DNA of 64,000 nucleotides from Tigriopus japonicus (GCA_010645155.1 CM021315.1:2878643-2942642); one strand, 5' to 3'. Positions 26,101 to 38,180 are shown, counted from the first letter of the stretch. Notes: generated by a model not told the origin, from the sequence alone. A program made the numbers and translations.

Positions 26101-29100
26101 GCCCGATAAAGAAGAGAGGAGGACTTCATTGATCGAACTAGCCTGGATTCCTTTTGATTTGGAGGTGCTCTCAAAAGGCAAGTAAAACCTCTACGATCAC
26201 TACAACTGATCTCAAATCCTGGGTTAGGACAGAGCCCATGAACGCTCTTAAAGACATACAGTATCAGATACCTTTCATACGTTCTCTGAGTACTGTACAG
26301 CCCTAACTTCTTGAGCCTCTCCCAATACGAGAGCTCTCTCATTCCTGTGATGTTCCTAGTAAAACATTGGCCAAAAAATGTCAAAAATTGAAATAAAACT
26401 CAATCAAATACAAATTGCACAATTTCATAGACAAATTCTTGTGCTCTTTACTAGTGTTGAATATTGGCTTGTCCTCTGCTTCTGTTTTTTTCAGTCTTGA
26501 AGAGCAAAATTTTACATTTTTTTAGTTTCTAACCAATCCTACCTTTGCCAAAGTGTCAAAAAGGTTCAGTTTAAATTTCGGTTGGATTGTTCAATAGTGA
26601 TCTTTTTATTTAGTTTGATGAAAAGGCAGAAGAGAAATATTGGGTTTGGTGTTTTTTGAAAACTAAAGGACTTAAGACCCGCTCCATTAGAGGCTTACAA
26701 AAGATCAGCTTAAACCCTCTACCGCGTGAAACATAGGGAAACTATTTATTTTGTCAAAATAATGAATATAAAATACCTCTCTGGCAGCACTGGCTAACTT
26801 TGACCACAAGAGACTTTGGTGGCGACGGTCTAAGCTGACATTTTGGAGGCCTTCAATTTGCTTACCTTCAATTTGGGAATACAGTCAATGCTTGTCATTA
26901 AAACACTCAATATTAGGATAGCTCTCAACCTCTCACAAAAACTCATGTTGATGCTGACGGAAAAATATTCTTGAATTTACTTCAGCGTAGTGACTAAACT
27001 CTAAGACCATGAGAAGGTCAATTTTCAAAAGGTCTTCAGTTTCCAGTTGGAAAGAATGCCTGAACTTAACTTAATTTTTACAATAAAAAGCGCAAAAGGC
27101 GAAAAGTGCAAAGAAACGAGTTCATCTTCCCAAAAATATCTTTGCACTTTTCGTCCCTCCGTCACGAGATCTGTTGTCATTCATGTAAGTGCCACATTTG
27201 TCTGCAATAATGCGAACCAATACGTTAAATGTTTCAGGGAAAGTTCGTTGACGAGGATTTGGCTCGTGGAATCATTATTGGCAATCAAACATTGGTTCTT
27301 CAAGCTGTGGCACGTCCCTATGCCGGCCTGTACACCTGTGTGGCCTCCAATCAAGAAGGCGATGGAGAGAGCAATGCTCAATATCTCAACATAAAATGTA
27401 TGTCATAATAGCTTTATTTCACTTGGGCTCACTACTTTACAATATCTGGCTTTCATTGCATCTTTTGTTTTATGCATCCCACTCTACCTTGTTCGCATGA
27501 AGAGCAGTAAATTCCCGTATATCATGCACTTGCTTCGCATTGTTCATGGTTTTGATTTTGTTCCGATGGATTTTAATGGTCGTCGTTTAGGGTTATTGGA
27601 AGAGCACGCAAAAACCTATGAACTTTTCTTCGCCACAATATTGCCTCATGAAATCTCTATGAGAAGTGCAGAAATTCATTTTCAAAAATGAGGCGGTCTA
27701 TTTCCACAACCTGGACTACTTTCCCAGCGAGTAATTTCATTTTGTTCTTTCCAAAAGACCTTTTTAACGCAAAGTAATGATAAACCGAAAGCATTGACGG
27801 TTCAAATTCAGGCTTTTTGCTTGTTTCTTCAGGAAAAAGGGTTAAACACCTTTTCGTAACAAAACAGATTTGTAACAGCAAGCTCAAGCCTGTCTTATTT
27901 AGACCTCAGGATTTTGTTGCTAAGTAAAAATACAATTTTGGCGGTTCACAATTTTCATAATCTTTGAATGTTTTTTCGGATGATTTTTATCAGTTTTGGG
28001 AAAAAGGTTCGTATGTAAAAAAGTGATTGCACTGAGCATAGAGGACTGGAATTCAGTGGTCTATGCACTGAGATATTAAGATAACTTTGGGGATGCGAGA
28101 AAAAGCGGGATAATTGAATTAAAAATAGAACTTGATGACGTTATACCCATTTGAAGTTGTGTGCCAATACTTCCGACCGACTCTGTAGGTCAACATGAAC
28201 GTACAATTGTGGAAACTGGCTGCTTTAAACATATTGTTTGATTTTAGTTGCTCCACAATGCCGTCAAGACCAAAGGGTGGTTTATGGGGCAGCCAGAACG
28301 TCCACTGCATTAGTCTCATGCTTCGTTGATGCCAACCCGAATCCAGATCAATTTCGATGGCAATTTCAGCCAACTCCAAAGAACTCGGAAGGAATTGGTC
28401 GCAAAAATGTGGGCCTAGTTGACATCAATCGAAAGGATTTTACCGTTGAACACGATCATAGTGTGCTAAGTTATATTCCCGACAACAGTGATTATGGAAC
28501 TGCTTTTTGCTGGGCTGAGAATTCCGTGGGCGTTCAACGTGAGCCATGTCGGTTCAACTTAGTTCAAGAAAGCCCTCCAGAGCCATTGCGGAAATGCTTG
28601 CTAAAGAATGTGACTTGGGAGGTACGTAAGTGTACAGAAGCACATGACTCATGAGGTTCTCTATGTAAGTGGACTCGAAGCTCAGACGTTAGCTACCTAG
28701 ACAGTCAGATTTTTAGCCTTGGCCGAAGCAATACAACAGTAAAAAAATGATGATTGATTTGCAGGACTTTTCCATCGAATGTGCGAGTGGTTTCGATGGC
28801 GGCCATGAAGCTCAATATCATGTGGAGGTGTATGAAGAGGGTAATCATTTCCTTCGTAATTTCACAAGCCTCGAGCCCAGATTCCGAATTCTGCAACTGA
28901 AACCTGGCCAATCATATGGGCTTCTCTTATATGCTTCCAATGCGCTTGGAATGAGCGCGACCCGTCGATTGAACGCCTCGACCATGCCCTTGGGTGACAA
29001 AAGAACGGCGGAAACACGCTCTCAAATGTCGCCCCCCGCCGAGGTCGTGGCCGAGACCGAGTCTGGAAAAGGTCAAGAAGGCCTGGAGCGGCACTCGGCC

Positions 29101-30264
29101 AACCCTGGCCTGGCCTTACTCCCCATTGTCGCCATTTTAGCGGGAGTGGCCGTGGGTTTGACCTCGGTGGCCTTAGGTGTGATATTGTTGGTACACAATA
29201 GTCGCACTGATGAGGTTATGGAAACGGACGAGGGGTTTGCCATTTCGACGGCCACCACGGACAATGACCCGAAAACTGGACCCAGCCGATATGACGCACT
29301 TTATACCAAGGTTCCACGCGATGAAGTCGGTCTGCAAGATCACCAACTTTCCATTACCGGTAAGATTTTCGTGATTAGGGGACAAACTTTGGCTAAAGAT
29401 CAAGGTTTTTTTTCGTTCGCTAGCCTCACCGTCCGCAGAGCAGCAATATTCCACGCTCTCACCGAACATGCTTCGAGAGAAAAATGGCAAGGGTCAACCG
29501 TATTCCTTGGCAATCAGGCAACCTTTATCCAATAGACTCCATATGGTGAATGGGAGCTCAACTTCTGGAGTTGAGTTCGTTGGTCCAATCCAGTCAATTC
29601 CAAGCGGTCAGTTACAAGACAGCCCTCATCTCCAAGGTTATCCTCAGCACCACATATACTCGTTGAATCACTTTGATGACCAAGATACAACGCCACCACT
29701 ATCTTCACCGGAGCTTCAAACTCAACCTAGTCAATCATCCCCCTCCCCAAAGACGGTGCATTTTCAATTACAAACCGTGAGAAAATATCCCTTTAACAAG
29801 TTCATTGTAGTGAAATATCATTTTAAAAAGCGTCCTTGTTCTTTCTGTCATAATATTTGTTAACTACGTACATAGTTAAGATTGGGTGGAGGAAACCAGT
29901 GTTTGCTATACAAAGTTGGTGAAATTTCTTTTGCCTATTTTTTCAGCGATTAAATCTGGAATCAACGGAACCTTCATTCATGAAAAACGGACCTTCTCCC
30001 CCGCGTGCCAAAGGCTGTCGAAGGGAGGAGCGTTGCTGTGTCCATGCCAATGGATTGGCAGAAGCAACGGCTCATGATTTAGAAGATGAACCTCCACCTC
30101 TTCCTCCACCCTCCCAGTATGCCACAACCAGTCCAGTAATGAGCACTCAAGATTATCCGTTCAACAAAAAGCAACAACATTACGTAAACGAAGCTCCCAG
30201 CGGACTTCAAGAGCCTGTTTTGGAAAAATCGGTAAATACGCACCAAAAATATCATGAGTCATGA
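17200..30264 (+). CDS. side: sidestep-family Ig/FN3 cell-surface protein
   Basis: Thirteen exons join without phase breaks into 1036 residues: 17200-17383, 19413-19542, 20033-20289, 20361-20471, 24162-24362, 24493-24579, 24702-24926, 25016-25146, 27238-27397, 28248-28621, 28765-29359, 29439-29776 and 29947-30264. An N-terminal hydrophobic signal (about 15-35) is followed by five Ig domains (about 62-190, 191-295, 296-399, 399-496, 497-600), an FN3 region (about 605-715), a TM helix (738-764) and a 270-residue cytoplasmic tail rich in Gln, Ser and Pro. Family hallmarks are LWYKDG, EGVYKCRTDFKKSPT, LTWWRE, FTCQAVNNN, the Ig4 GLYTCVASNQEG and the FAPQC start of Ig5. Sidestep proteins are insect motor-axon guidance ligands of Beaten path receptors, acting at the plasma membrane. 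Which paralogue this is was not resolved. The first intron has a GC donor. The final exon could continue past a weak donor at 30232. Confidence 0.9.
17384..19412 (+). other. GC-AG intron 1 of the sidestep-family gene
   Basis: The exon ends CAG followed by GCAAGT, the standard consensus for GC-AG introns. The acceptor is CTCCAATAG at 19404-19412. Joining them keeps phase 1 and enters Ig1 (VSETVIGVIGYRTELEC). No GT donor nearby keeps the frame. Confidence 0.75.
22471..22880. repeat. 410-bp foldback element in sidestep intron
   Basis: The two halves are about 205 bases each and almost continuous reverse complements, with essentially no loop (centre near 22675). The ends are GACTGAGATGGTAG (left) and CTACCATCTCAGTC (right). 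Shared internal blocks include TGCTCCCATTCAAG and GCGGAAAATGAGCTC. It lies in the 3.7 kb intron between exons 4 and 5 and has no coding capacity. Confidence 0.85.
25820..26385 (-). mobile_element. LINE-A 3' fragment, antisense in sidestep intron
   Basis: The minus strand encodes the C-terminal region of LINE-A (FTRNITGMRE, YERYLILYVFKS, GLCPNPGFEIS, REYVGADPLTAFKAG, QPTIQGLYRSANS). The shared 3' tail follows, with GGGAATCC-like and CGGTATTAAAAATCCGCC boxes and a C run. About 156 codons are uninterrupted, so it is younger than the 3.6 kb copy. It lies in intron 8 (25147-27237) of the sidestep-family gene and is 5'-truncated. Confidence 0.9.
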
Positions 30265-32577
30265 CTAGGACTCGGATAAAGTTGCTAAATGGAACATGCA
30301 CCAAAATCTTTTCATGGTCATTTTATTCAAAAACAAGCAATTTTTCGATTTTTTTTCCCAACATACACCAACTTTTGGTATTTTTTGCCTTGATCACTAA
30401 AATTCTGCGAGATTTTGCTCGCAATACAGTTTTACACGTACTTTTTCAGGACATTTTCAAGGCATTAATGTTTTTTTTTAAATTCTAGAATAATTTGTGC
30501 AAAATAAAACTGATTTCTTACGGAAACCAAAATTTAAAGAAACCACAAACTTAAGACTACAACGTTTTGAAATTGGTCGCAGTACATACGAGCCCAAGCG
30601 AGAGACAGATTGACCATATGAAGTACACTTGTTCAGTCGGAAGTGAAACCTCTCGAAAACAGGAAGAAAAAAAATATTTGCGCTTCTGAACCGACCGATT
30701 AAGATAAGCTTAAAAGTGAGCAAAAGATGTTGTTTGGATTGACCAAAAAAATCCCGAAGACAAAGAGGCTTGAAAATTCTGAATGGTTTTCAGTTTATCT
30801 AATATATTTTTAAAGAAAAATTACACCCTTGATTGTTTCAAAACACATCTCCAAACAAGCATTTGATAATTTCATTGTCAAAATCGCACAAATTCTCATT
30901 TCAAATGGAAAAGACAAGACTCTGTCTTATTTGGGCGTTTTCTCAACAATACCACATCCTAAGGAGTACCGAGGTTTTGAGCTGCAGGCTGATTCTTATC
31001 ATTCGTACTTTTTTTGATCATTTTTCTTGAAAGATTTTTTCTTGGAAGAATGCTGTCTTGGATCGAAGTTAAAATTGAAAACTTTTTTTCAGTTTGTGAC
31101 ATTCTGTTCGCCAAACTTGGAAACCAAATCATGGGACGTGGTCAACGCCACACGACTCTAAGAGTTACATCGAAAAAAATTCCTGAATATTCAACAAACC
31201 TGTGATACAAGAAATAAATTAATCCTAACACCTTCTTAAAGTGCTGAATCAATCATAGATGAAAAGCAAAATATTCCAGCGACTCTGACAATTTTCCACT
31301 CCTTTTTGCACCTTAATTTGGTAATTTTGGTTCAAAACCGTTTGCAAGACAAGGTTACGATTGAAGAAAATAATGCGCAAAAACAGGGATTTTGCATACA
31401 TTGCACTTTCAGAAAAACAAAATACAGAGTGCACCCTCAAAATTACAACTCAGTTTTCGTATCATAACTCACTTACTAGTCATTTAACCAGAAGAAGCTT
31501 TACATTTATACAAAACCAGATGCCCACAAGTGAAAATCTTGATGAATCTTACTTTACCAAAAAAATGCACTCTTTCATTTATAAATTCAGAGCAACATAC
31601 TCATTTTGTAACGATGGAATTCAAGGCCTCGAATCAAGCCTTCCACTGGAGGTTGCCAAGAACCGAAGACGTCACTAGGTGGTATTTGGATTTGAATACT
31701 ACAACTAGGAACTTTTTTGCCGTAGCTTGATAGCTTGAGAAATCCCACCATTAAATTGAAACCAGCACCTACATTTTGACTATACGTGAAATTGAGCAAG
31801 TTCAATGGGCCCTGTCACCTGGGTTTTAATTATGAAATTGCCATAATTCATTGTTATTTATATGCACCTTTAAGGGTGCATTTCTTTGATCTACGCTGTA
31901 AACGCTCAAGTTGATCGTCCCAACCAAATTCACTAAAACTAGTGGGAAGGTTTCTCTTGCCGTTGGACTGAGGTCATTCACCATTTGAGAGCATTTCTTA
32001 GAATCGTACAACAGATCTCAGATTCCTTGGAATCATAGGACCCAACACATTGGTGACTGGAACACTGATGCTTGGTCTAACGCTTTGCAGAAGGACCAGG
32101 AGCACAAGGTGAATGAAGTTACCGGCGAAGTCCTCAGTGCATGGTGGCCACAATAGACTGACTGGATGGAGTGACTCACATACCTGTATAGTTTCGGCGG
32201 GCGAATGAAAGGATGTTGTTTTGGCATGTTCGTCTCTCCACTTTCAGCAAGCAACCCTCAATCGAGAATGGGATCCGATCCTTGAGCGGGTCCACCGTCG
32301 TTATATACGTACATACAGTACATAAACGCTTCCATCTCACCTGAATGAACGGACAATGGACTGTGAAAAAAAAAAAAAAATTGGCGCGCGCATGACTCAC
32401 AGGTATGCCACCCTCTCTACACTTTAGACTAGTCGGAGAATAATAACCATAAACTGCAAACGCCACGCACAATAATTGTCTTGTCTTTATTCAGTCTCAA
32501 TTTCATTGGCCATGACGAGATAGATGTGGGAGAGCATCTAACCATTGAGTACGCCATTCAATCGCGGTCATGACACA
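30265..32577. other. intergenic interval
   Basis: AT-rich sequence between the sidestep-family gene and the orphan membrane protein, with no supported exons. An AATAAA at 30503-30508 could serve the sidestep transcript. A 14-base A run lies at about 32367. The promoter of the downstream gene should lie in the last few hundred bases, where a TATATA-like element occurs near 32302. Confidence 0.4.
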
Positions 32578-33741
32578 ATGACTTGCGTTCATGCTACGGG
32601 TGAATTCAAGGGCGTAGTGGTGACCACGGCCATCACTTTAACACTCCTAGTGTCCTCGTGTTTTCCTCCATTTGCCAGATCTCACGACGCCAGAGCAGCC
32701 ATAAGCCTGATACCAGCGTCTTCCTCCACGAAAGAGCCGAATTGGACCGATGGGAGAACATCGCCACATTGTGTTTACCTGAAGCAAAGTCAGGAATTAG
32801 ATTGCCTCTGTCCTGACGATTCGGATGGGTTCGTTGACGAACCAGATCTGGCATCTCAAAACATTACCGAGGCGCCATTGATAACCATCACTCAAACTGA
32901 AGCAGTATTGTTTCCCAACTCAAAAGTGCTCGCCATGGCAGGAAATGGTTCTGTGGCTAGTGTGAAAATTCGATCTTGTACCGAGTTACATTTGAAACTT
33001 GATTTTCAAATTTTAGACCGCCCATTCTATCGTCTGAGGATCGAGGATGTACCCAAAGTCACGATTGACGGCATTACTCTGATTCAGAAGGATATGGTGG
33101 ACATTTGGTTCCGAAATGTCAGCACCAGCCTCACTTTGTTAGGAGGCTTTGAATGCCTTCAATGTCAAGATGCATTTGATTACCAAAGCGACGCAAACAT
33201 TGAAGAGTCCGAAAAACCGCAATTAAACATCCACATTCTAGACAATAACAACGTCACACTAAAAAATATGTTTGTCAGCCACATGAAAGTGAAAGTAAAA
33301 GTTCGAAATGCCCAGGAAATGCTTATTCAAGATTCCTATTTCTACGCCTTGCCCAAAGACTCAATTGAGGTGTTTCATGTGCCGAAAGTCATTATCCACC
33401 ATTCAGAATTTCATCGCACAACCAACAGCTCGATTCTGTTGAATAAAGTGAATGAACTTTTGGTGTCGGATTCGTTGCTAATGCGATCCGCCATTGAAAT
33501 CCTTTCCAATCTCACGCTATCCAATTGGACTTGCACAATTTCGCCGCTGGATTCTCCGTCCGACGTTCTCAGTCCCGAGGAGCAAGAGACGTGCTCCAAA
33601 CACAAATTGCTTGAGCCGCATGGAGGCGTCGAATCCCAAGGAGCTCTCGTTTTGGCGCTGATTTCATCCATTTTGCTTATTGTTGCGATCGCTGTGTTGC
33701 TCGTATTAAATAGGGTGGGAAAGCTGAATCAATATTTGTAA
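32578..33741 (+). CDS. orphan single-exon type I membrane protein
   Basis: A 387-residue uninterrupted frame. The start at 32578 is the first ATG; the frame stays open slightly upstream but without ATG. It begins with a hydrophobic signal peptide (roughly residues 10-30, VVVTTAITLTLLVSS). The ectodomain is about 320 residues with several NxS/T sites, paired Cys (CVYL, DCLC, CLQC) and repeated short beta-strand patterns of the form 'V.K/V.V..(I)..S.F'. One C-terminal helix (about 354-378, LVLALISSILLIVAIAVLLV) and a very short tail follow. The strand repeats suggest a right-handed beta-helix or LRR-like solenoid, which is inference only. I do not recognise the family. An ATTAAA at 33749-33754, just after the stop, is a plausible polyadenylation signal. 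Confidence 0.75.
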   Translation: MTCVHATGEFKGVVVTTAITLTLLVSSCFPPFARSHDARAAISLIPASSSTKEPNWTDGRTSPHCVYLKQSQELDCLCPDDSDGFVDEPDLASQNITEAPLITITQTEAVLFPNSKVLAMAGNGSVASVKIRSCTELHLKLDFQILDRPFYRLRIEDVPKVTIDGITLIQKDMVDIWFRNVSTSLTLLGGFECLQCQDAFDYQSDANIEESEKPQLNIHILDNNNVTLKNMFVSHMKVKVKVRNAQEMLIQDSYFYALPKDSIEVFHVPKVIIHHSEFHRTTNSSILLNKVNELLVSDSLLMRSAIEILSNLTLSNWTCTISPLDSPSDVLSPEEQETCSKHKLLEPHGGVESQGALVLALISSILLIVAIAVLLVLNRVGKLNQYL

Positions 33742-33748
33742 ACTATGG

Positions 33749-33754
33749 ATTAAA
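33749..33754 (+). promoter_or_regulatory. ATTAAA polyadenylation signal candidate
   Basis: The common variant hexamer lies eight bases after the stop codon of the 32.6-33.7 kb gene, implying a very short 3' untranslated region if used. Confidence 0.35.
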
Positions 33755-34651
33755 TGCATCTGTCAAATTCCTTTTAAGCCCAAAGGTTGTTTTTCTTCAG
33801 TTGGGAAAGACTTAATTGAGACCAACATTTCAATCCCACTAATCTTTTGGTCCATTGCTCGTGCAACAGAGACTCTTCAATTTGAATCTAGTTTTGACAA
33901 TGTTCAAAAATTTACGCTCACCCGTACCTACCGGAAGGGAGAAATTGAAATCATTAGACACTTACGCAAACAAGCCCACTTTATTCAAATCGACTTGGCC
34001 CTCACGTCAGTTAATAGAACCAGAACATGTCCATCGCAAAGAGAGTCGCACTCAGAGTGGATATGTACTGTAGGTGCTTGGTCATCAAAATCAAAGACAT
34101 GTGTAGATGCGAGATACTCGTGTTTTTGAGGGACAACAGCCAAAAATGGTTGAATGAGCGAGTCTAAAATTTTCGAGAAACGTTGATGTTAGTTCAGGCA
34201 AAACCTTATCCTGTTTTCTGTCCAAGCAATGAAATAAGATTTGTCAAGATTGTTACCTTGACGAGGAAAAAACATTGGAACAATAAGTCAGTAATATGGA
34301 GACACGGCGGAAACATCCGAATGTTAAGGCATTGGCACTGGGGTTTTAGGTAAAGGCTGAATATGAACCTTAAAAAGTCCATACCTTTAAGGGTTCATCA
34401 ACTTTTTTTAGCAATCGGAGCAAGAAGAAATATCATTTTTAATCTAGAGTATTAAGTCAATTGATAAATTTACTGAAACCGGACTCTGCGCTTAGGGAGC
34501 AACGCCTTGATACTGAGTGTATGTAAAGTATTAAGACGTCTTGACACAAAAATATACCACAGCATACGCACAACAATGCCAATCCAATGATGCAAACAAT
34601 CAACGGGTCGTAATATCTTTAAATGTTTCAACGAATGGACGTTATTTTCAA
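33755..34651. other. interval between convergent genes
   Basis: About 0.9 kb separating the 3' ends of the orphan membrane gene (plus) and paraplegin (minus). No coding signal or strong repeat is seen. It should contain both 3' untranslated regions. Confidence 0.5.
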
Positions 34652-37047
34652 TTAGGACTGTTGCTTACTCAACTCTGCTTGTTCTATGATTTGTCTTTCA
34701 AAGTCAGACGGTGAAACTAAGTTCTTCTTCCCATGTGGAGGTTCACCAAGTAGAAGGACTACATCATCGTAGTTTAACGTCTCTTTCTTGAGCAATTCTT
34801 CGGCTAAAACACCCAACTTATCCTTGTGTTCTTTCAGCACGTTTTCAGTGGTTTTGTAGGCTCTAGCAATCAATTGCCTGGCCTCCATATCCATTGTTGC
34901 GGCCAGTTTTTTGGAATACGGTCGCTTCCCACCATCATCCTCAAAAGATACAAGGCCAACAATGTCGTTGAATCCATATTGACGAATTTGGGCATAAGCC
35001 ATTTTGGTGACTTTATCAAGATCATTCTGAGCACCAGTCGTGACTCGATTGAATGTGAGCGATTCTGCTACTCTCCCGCCAAGAGCCATGCACATTCGGT
35101 CCAACATTTCATCGGGACTGAACAATTTCTTGTCTTGTGGGGTATATTGGGCAAAGCCCAAGGCCATACTCGTACGAGGCAAAATGGTTACTTTGAGAAG
35201 AGCATCCGTGTGTTTGAGCATCCAACCCACGAGCGCATGACCTGCCTCATGATAAGCCACAATCTTTCGTTCAGCTGGAGCTAAGACGTTGCTCTTCTTT
35301 TCAGGACCCGCTATGACCCTCTCGATGGCATATTCCAGATTTTGTCGCCCCACTTTCTCGCATTTGATTCGAGCCGCATGAAGAGCTGCTTCGTTCACCA
35401 AATTGGCCAAATCCGCTCCACTGAATCCGGGGGTGAGTGTGGCCAATCGTTCTGAATAAGCAGATGGAGTATCGTCAAGAACGATTCCTTTCATGTGTTG
35501 CTCAAGAATTTCGCGTCGTTCAATCAGTGAGGGATGATCGATTTCAATCTTGCGATCAAAGCGGCCGGGTCGGAGCAAGGCCTTGTCTAAAACATCAGCC
35601 CGATTCGTCGAGGCCAGCATAATAATGCCTTCTTTTGAAGCCATACCGTCCATTTCAACCAGCATCTGATTTAACGTTTGCTCACTTTCTCCCCCACCAA
35701 ACCCACCCGCCCCACTTCCACCCCCACTTCGTTGACGACCAATGGCATCGATTTCATCAATGTAAATGATGGCGGGTGAACGCTTGCGGGCCTCTGCGAA
35801 AAGACTTCTCACTCGAGCGGCCCCTAGACCACCAATCATCTCGATAAACTCGGAGCCATTCATTTGCAGAAAAGGCACATTGGATTCATTGGCCACTGCT
35901 TTGGCCAACATGGTCTTCCCACAACCCGGAGGACCAAACAAAATAGCTCCTTTCGGTGGTTTGGCTCCAAGCTCTTTGTATTTGTCCGGACTCTTGAGGT
36001 AATCCACGAACTCTTTTACTTCAATTTTGGCTTCCTTCATGCCCGCCACGTCGGCAAATTTCACACCTTTGCCAGTTCGAATTTGGGGATCAATGAGGGT
36101 GAAATCAGCTTTCGTCAAGCCGGAAAATGGATTACTGAAACCTCCAACTTTGGTTCGAACATTACGGAGACCAATGAAAGTCAACGCCATGAGAATCACC
36201 ATCAGACCGGCAAAAAATAAGGCCGATGTGAATTCGACATTGCGTTCATATTTGATGGACACGCCTTGATTGGGCGAAATGCCCAATTTCTTTTCAGCTT
36301 CGCGAATGCGATCCTCTACATTGACATTTTCGGGAATCTCCATGATAAATGAGGCGTTGGCTACTTTCTGGCCTTTATAGATGGCATCGGGATGGAGGAC
36401 GACTTGGGCTCGATGAGCGATGGGGATGATGACAATATGACTGACTTCTCCTTTGAGTAACATGTTATAATAGAAATCGTTCCATTGCACGGGCTTGGCC
36501 CGACTTCGCTCGGCATCGCTCCCACTGGACCCGGAATTTAAGAACAAGAGCGTCAAGACCATGGCCACGACTACGCCTGAAAATCAAATTGGCATTCATT
36601 ATGATGAGCGACGCGTCCCTCATTTCCATGCCTTTCCCCCAACTCCTACCACTTACCAAACTTAGTATTGGCCATGGCTCGCTCGCGTTGCTCCTTATCC
36701 GGATCTTCAGGGTCAGGGTTGGTATTATTTTTGCCGCCTTGTTCAGAGGGCGGACGCGAGGCCCAACGTGAGACATCCGTATGGAAATGTCGAGCACCCG
36801 TTCCCAGTAAGCCCCACACGAGGCGCAAGTTGGAATTGGCCAACAAGCGGTGCCAAGCCCGCCATTCACTCCGACTGAAGCAAATGCTGGCAGCCACACC
36901 AGCTATGGGTGTCGGGTCTGAGGCCATGACTGTCGGTCTCAAAGTCCGCCAAGAAGTCCCGGCCGGGCCCAACCTGCTCGAGGCCCCACCACCGAAGACA
37001 CCTCGGAAGCGGAGAACCACGCCCGGGGCGGATTGCATCATTCTCAT
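34652..37047 (-). CDS. SPG7: paraplegin, mitochondrial m-AAA protease subunit
   Basis: Two exons, 37047-36657 and 36576-34652, give 771 residues (human paraplegin is about 795). The start is the first ATG of the frame. Residues 1-80 are Arg/Ser/Gly-rich with few acids, as in a mitochondrial presequence. A TM segment at about 132-146 (encoded across the splice junction) and a second at about 250-272 flank the intermembrane domain. The AAA+ ATPase has Walker A GPPGCGKT at 345-352 and Walker B IIYIDEIDA, and the zinc metalloprotease motif HEAGH lies at 573-577. The pore-loop region reads EMIGGLGAARVRSLF, and with GEPPHGKKN near the C-terminus this separates it from AFG3L2 (which has FVGVGPARV). 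It degrades and processes inner-membrane proteins from the matrix side, in complexes with AFG3L2. All catalytic residues are present, so it should be active. Confidence 0.96.
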
Positions 37048-37849
37048 CGATCCGTGCACCTAACAACGTAACTAAGAAAGAAAGTAGACTGAGCTAAAGA
37101 AGTCTTTAGACTGAGCCGTGAACTCGAAGTCGGTCTAAGGCGCACGAACTTAAGCCAACGGGCTTCAACTCTGGACAAAACAACCTATCCCAACTATTCA
37201 CCCGATCCGGAGCCCGGAGCCTCCAGGTTCCAGGCTGGTTTGAGTGAGGTCTAGTCTAATCTAGCACGAGCGAGCACTTGAATGAACTTTCCAAATCATG
37301 GAAGGACGGACGATCTTTCGGACTAGTTCGAAAAACATGACAGTCTCTTTGTTCAGACGGTTCAGATGGACAATTCAGTGTGTGTTGTACGTAAGTAACG
37401 TTGTAATCACGGCCAGTTACGAATGTCGCTCACCTGACATCTGTGAGGTTTGTTGACAAACATTCAAACTTGACCATAGGAGAGCAGTGCTCTCAGATTT
37501 GGGTAATACACCAAATCTAGGTAATTTTCGACCCCTTTTTGGTTAAAAAAATCGTCATTGAGGAAATTACCAAAACGCCGAAATTTTTGGGTAATTTTGA
37601 AGTCCAAGCTCTTAGACAACTAAAAATTTTGTTCATGCAAAGTAAAATTTTGCGAAAAAAGTCTGAAAATTTTAAATGTGTTTCGAGATTTCAGTGCTAC
37701 CAATTTTGATTCAGAGTTTATGACACTTCCTTAGGAAAAGTCTGATGGGACGAGACGGGATTTCCAATGGATGAGACCACCTGATGCCGGTCTCAATTGA
37801 TACAGCTCAGAAGCTCGCATCAAGTCGTTATCAAGTAGTCAGGGCTGGG
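37048..37849. other. upstream region of paraplegin
   Basis: The first few hundred bases upstream of the start are richer in G, C and CpG than the surroundings, consistent with a housekeeping promoter. Beyond about 37450 the sequence becomes AT-rich. No exon or repeat is recognised. Confidence 0.4.
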
Positions 37850-38000
37850 GAGTAATTGTAATTGCAATTACAATTACGTAATTTCAATTACAATTAAATG
37901 TAATTGTAATTGTAATGAATTACATTTTTGGGCCAAATAATTGTAATTGTGATTAATTACATTTTTGGCCATGTAATTGACGAATTTTCAATTACAAATT
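37850..38000. repeat. TAATTGTAAT simple-repeat array
   Basis: Degenerate tandem copies of an AATTGTA/TAATTGCAAT unit cover about 150 bases, partly palindromic (AATT cores). The array abuts the 3' end of the minus-strand SINE. Confidence 0.85.
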
Positions 38001-38019
38001 ACCGGGTTTTTTGCGAACT

Positions 38020-38180
38020 TTTTAGTACCGCTGCAAGGAATGTGATTCCCTGTAAATTGAAGGATTTCTCCCGACAGCTTCAATCCGACCCCCAACAGGA
38101 TTCGAACGTACGCCGTCTGGGGAAACATTTATACTCGGCTCTTAAAAGAACGCATTAGTACGCGCGGCCACTCTGGCTTC
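38020..38180 (-). mobile_element. SINE: tRNA-like head, LINE-A tail
   Basis: Read on the minus strand, the head has an A-box-like TGGCCGCGCGTA (near 38170), a T-rich anticodon-like hairpin (GTTC...GAGC) and a perfect B-box core GTTCGAATCC (near 38103). A unique 40-base body follows. The tail has TTACAGGGAATC, ATTCCTTG, AGCGGTA and AAAAA in the same order and spacing as the 3' end of the LINE at 43.9 kb. A tRNA-derived RNA polymerase III promoter fused to a LINE 3' end is the defining structure of a tail-sharing SINE. The head most resembles a class II (Leu/Ser-type) tRNA because of its long variable region. Only one copy is obvious in this window. Confidence 0.7.

Noticed and set aside
29468..29863. 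131-codon plus-strand frame as a separate gene
   Set aside because: It is the phase-matched exon 12 of the sidestep-family gene read past its GTGAGA donor.
34826..36269. Plus-strand frames of 60-152 codons within the paraplegin locus
   Set aside because: They are shadows of the conserved minus-strand SPG7 coding sequence.
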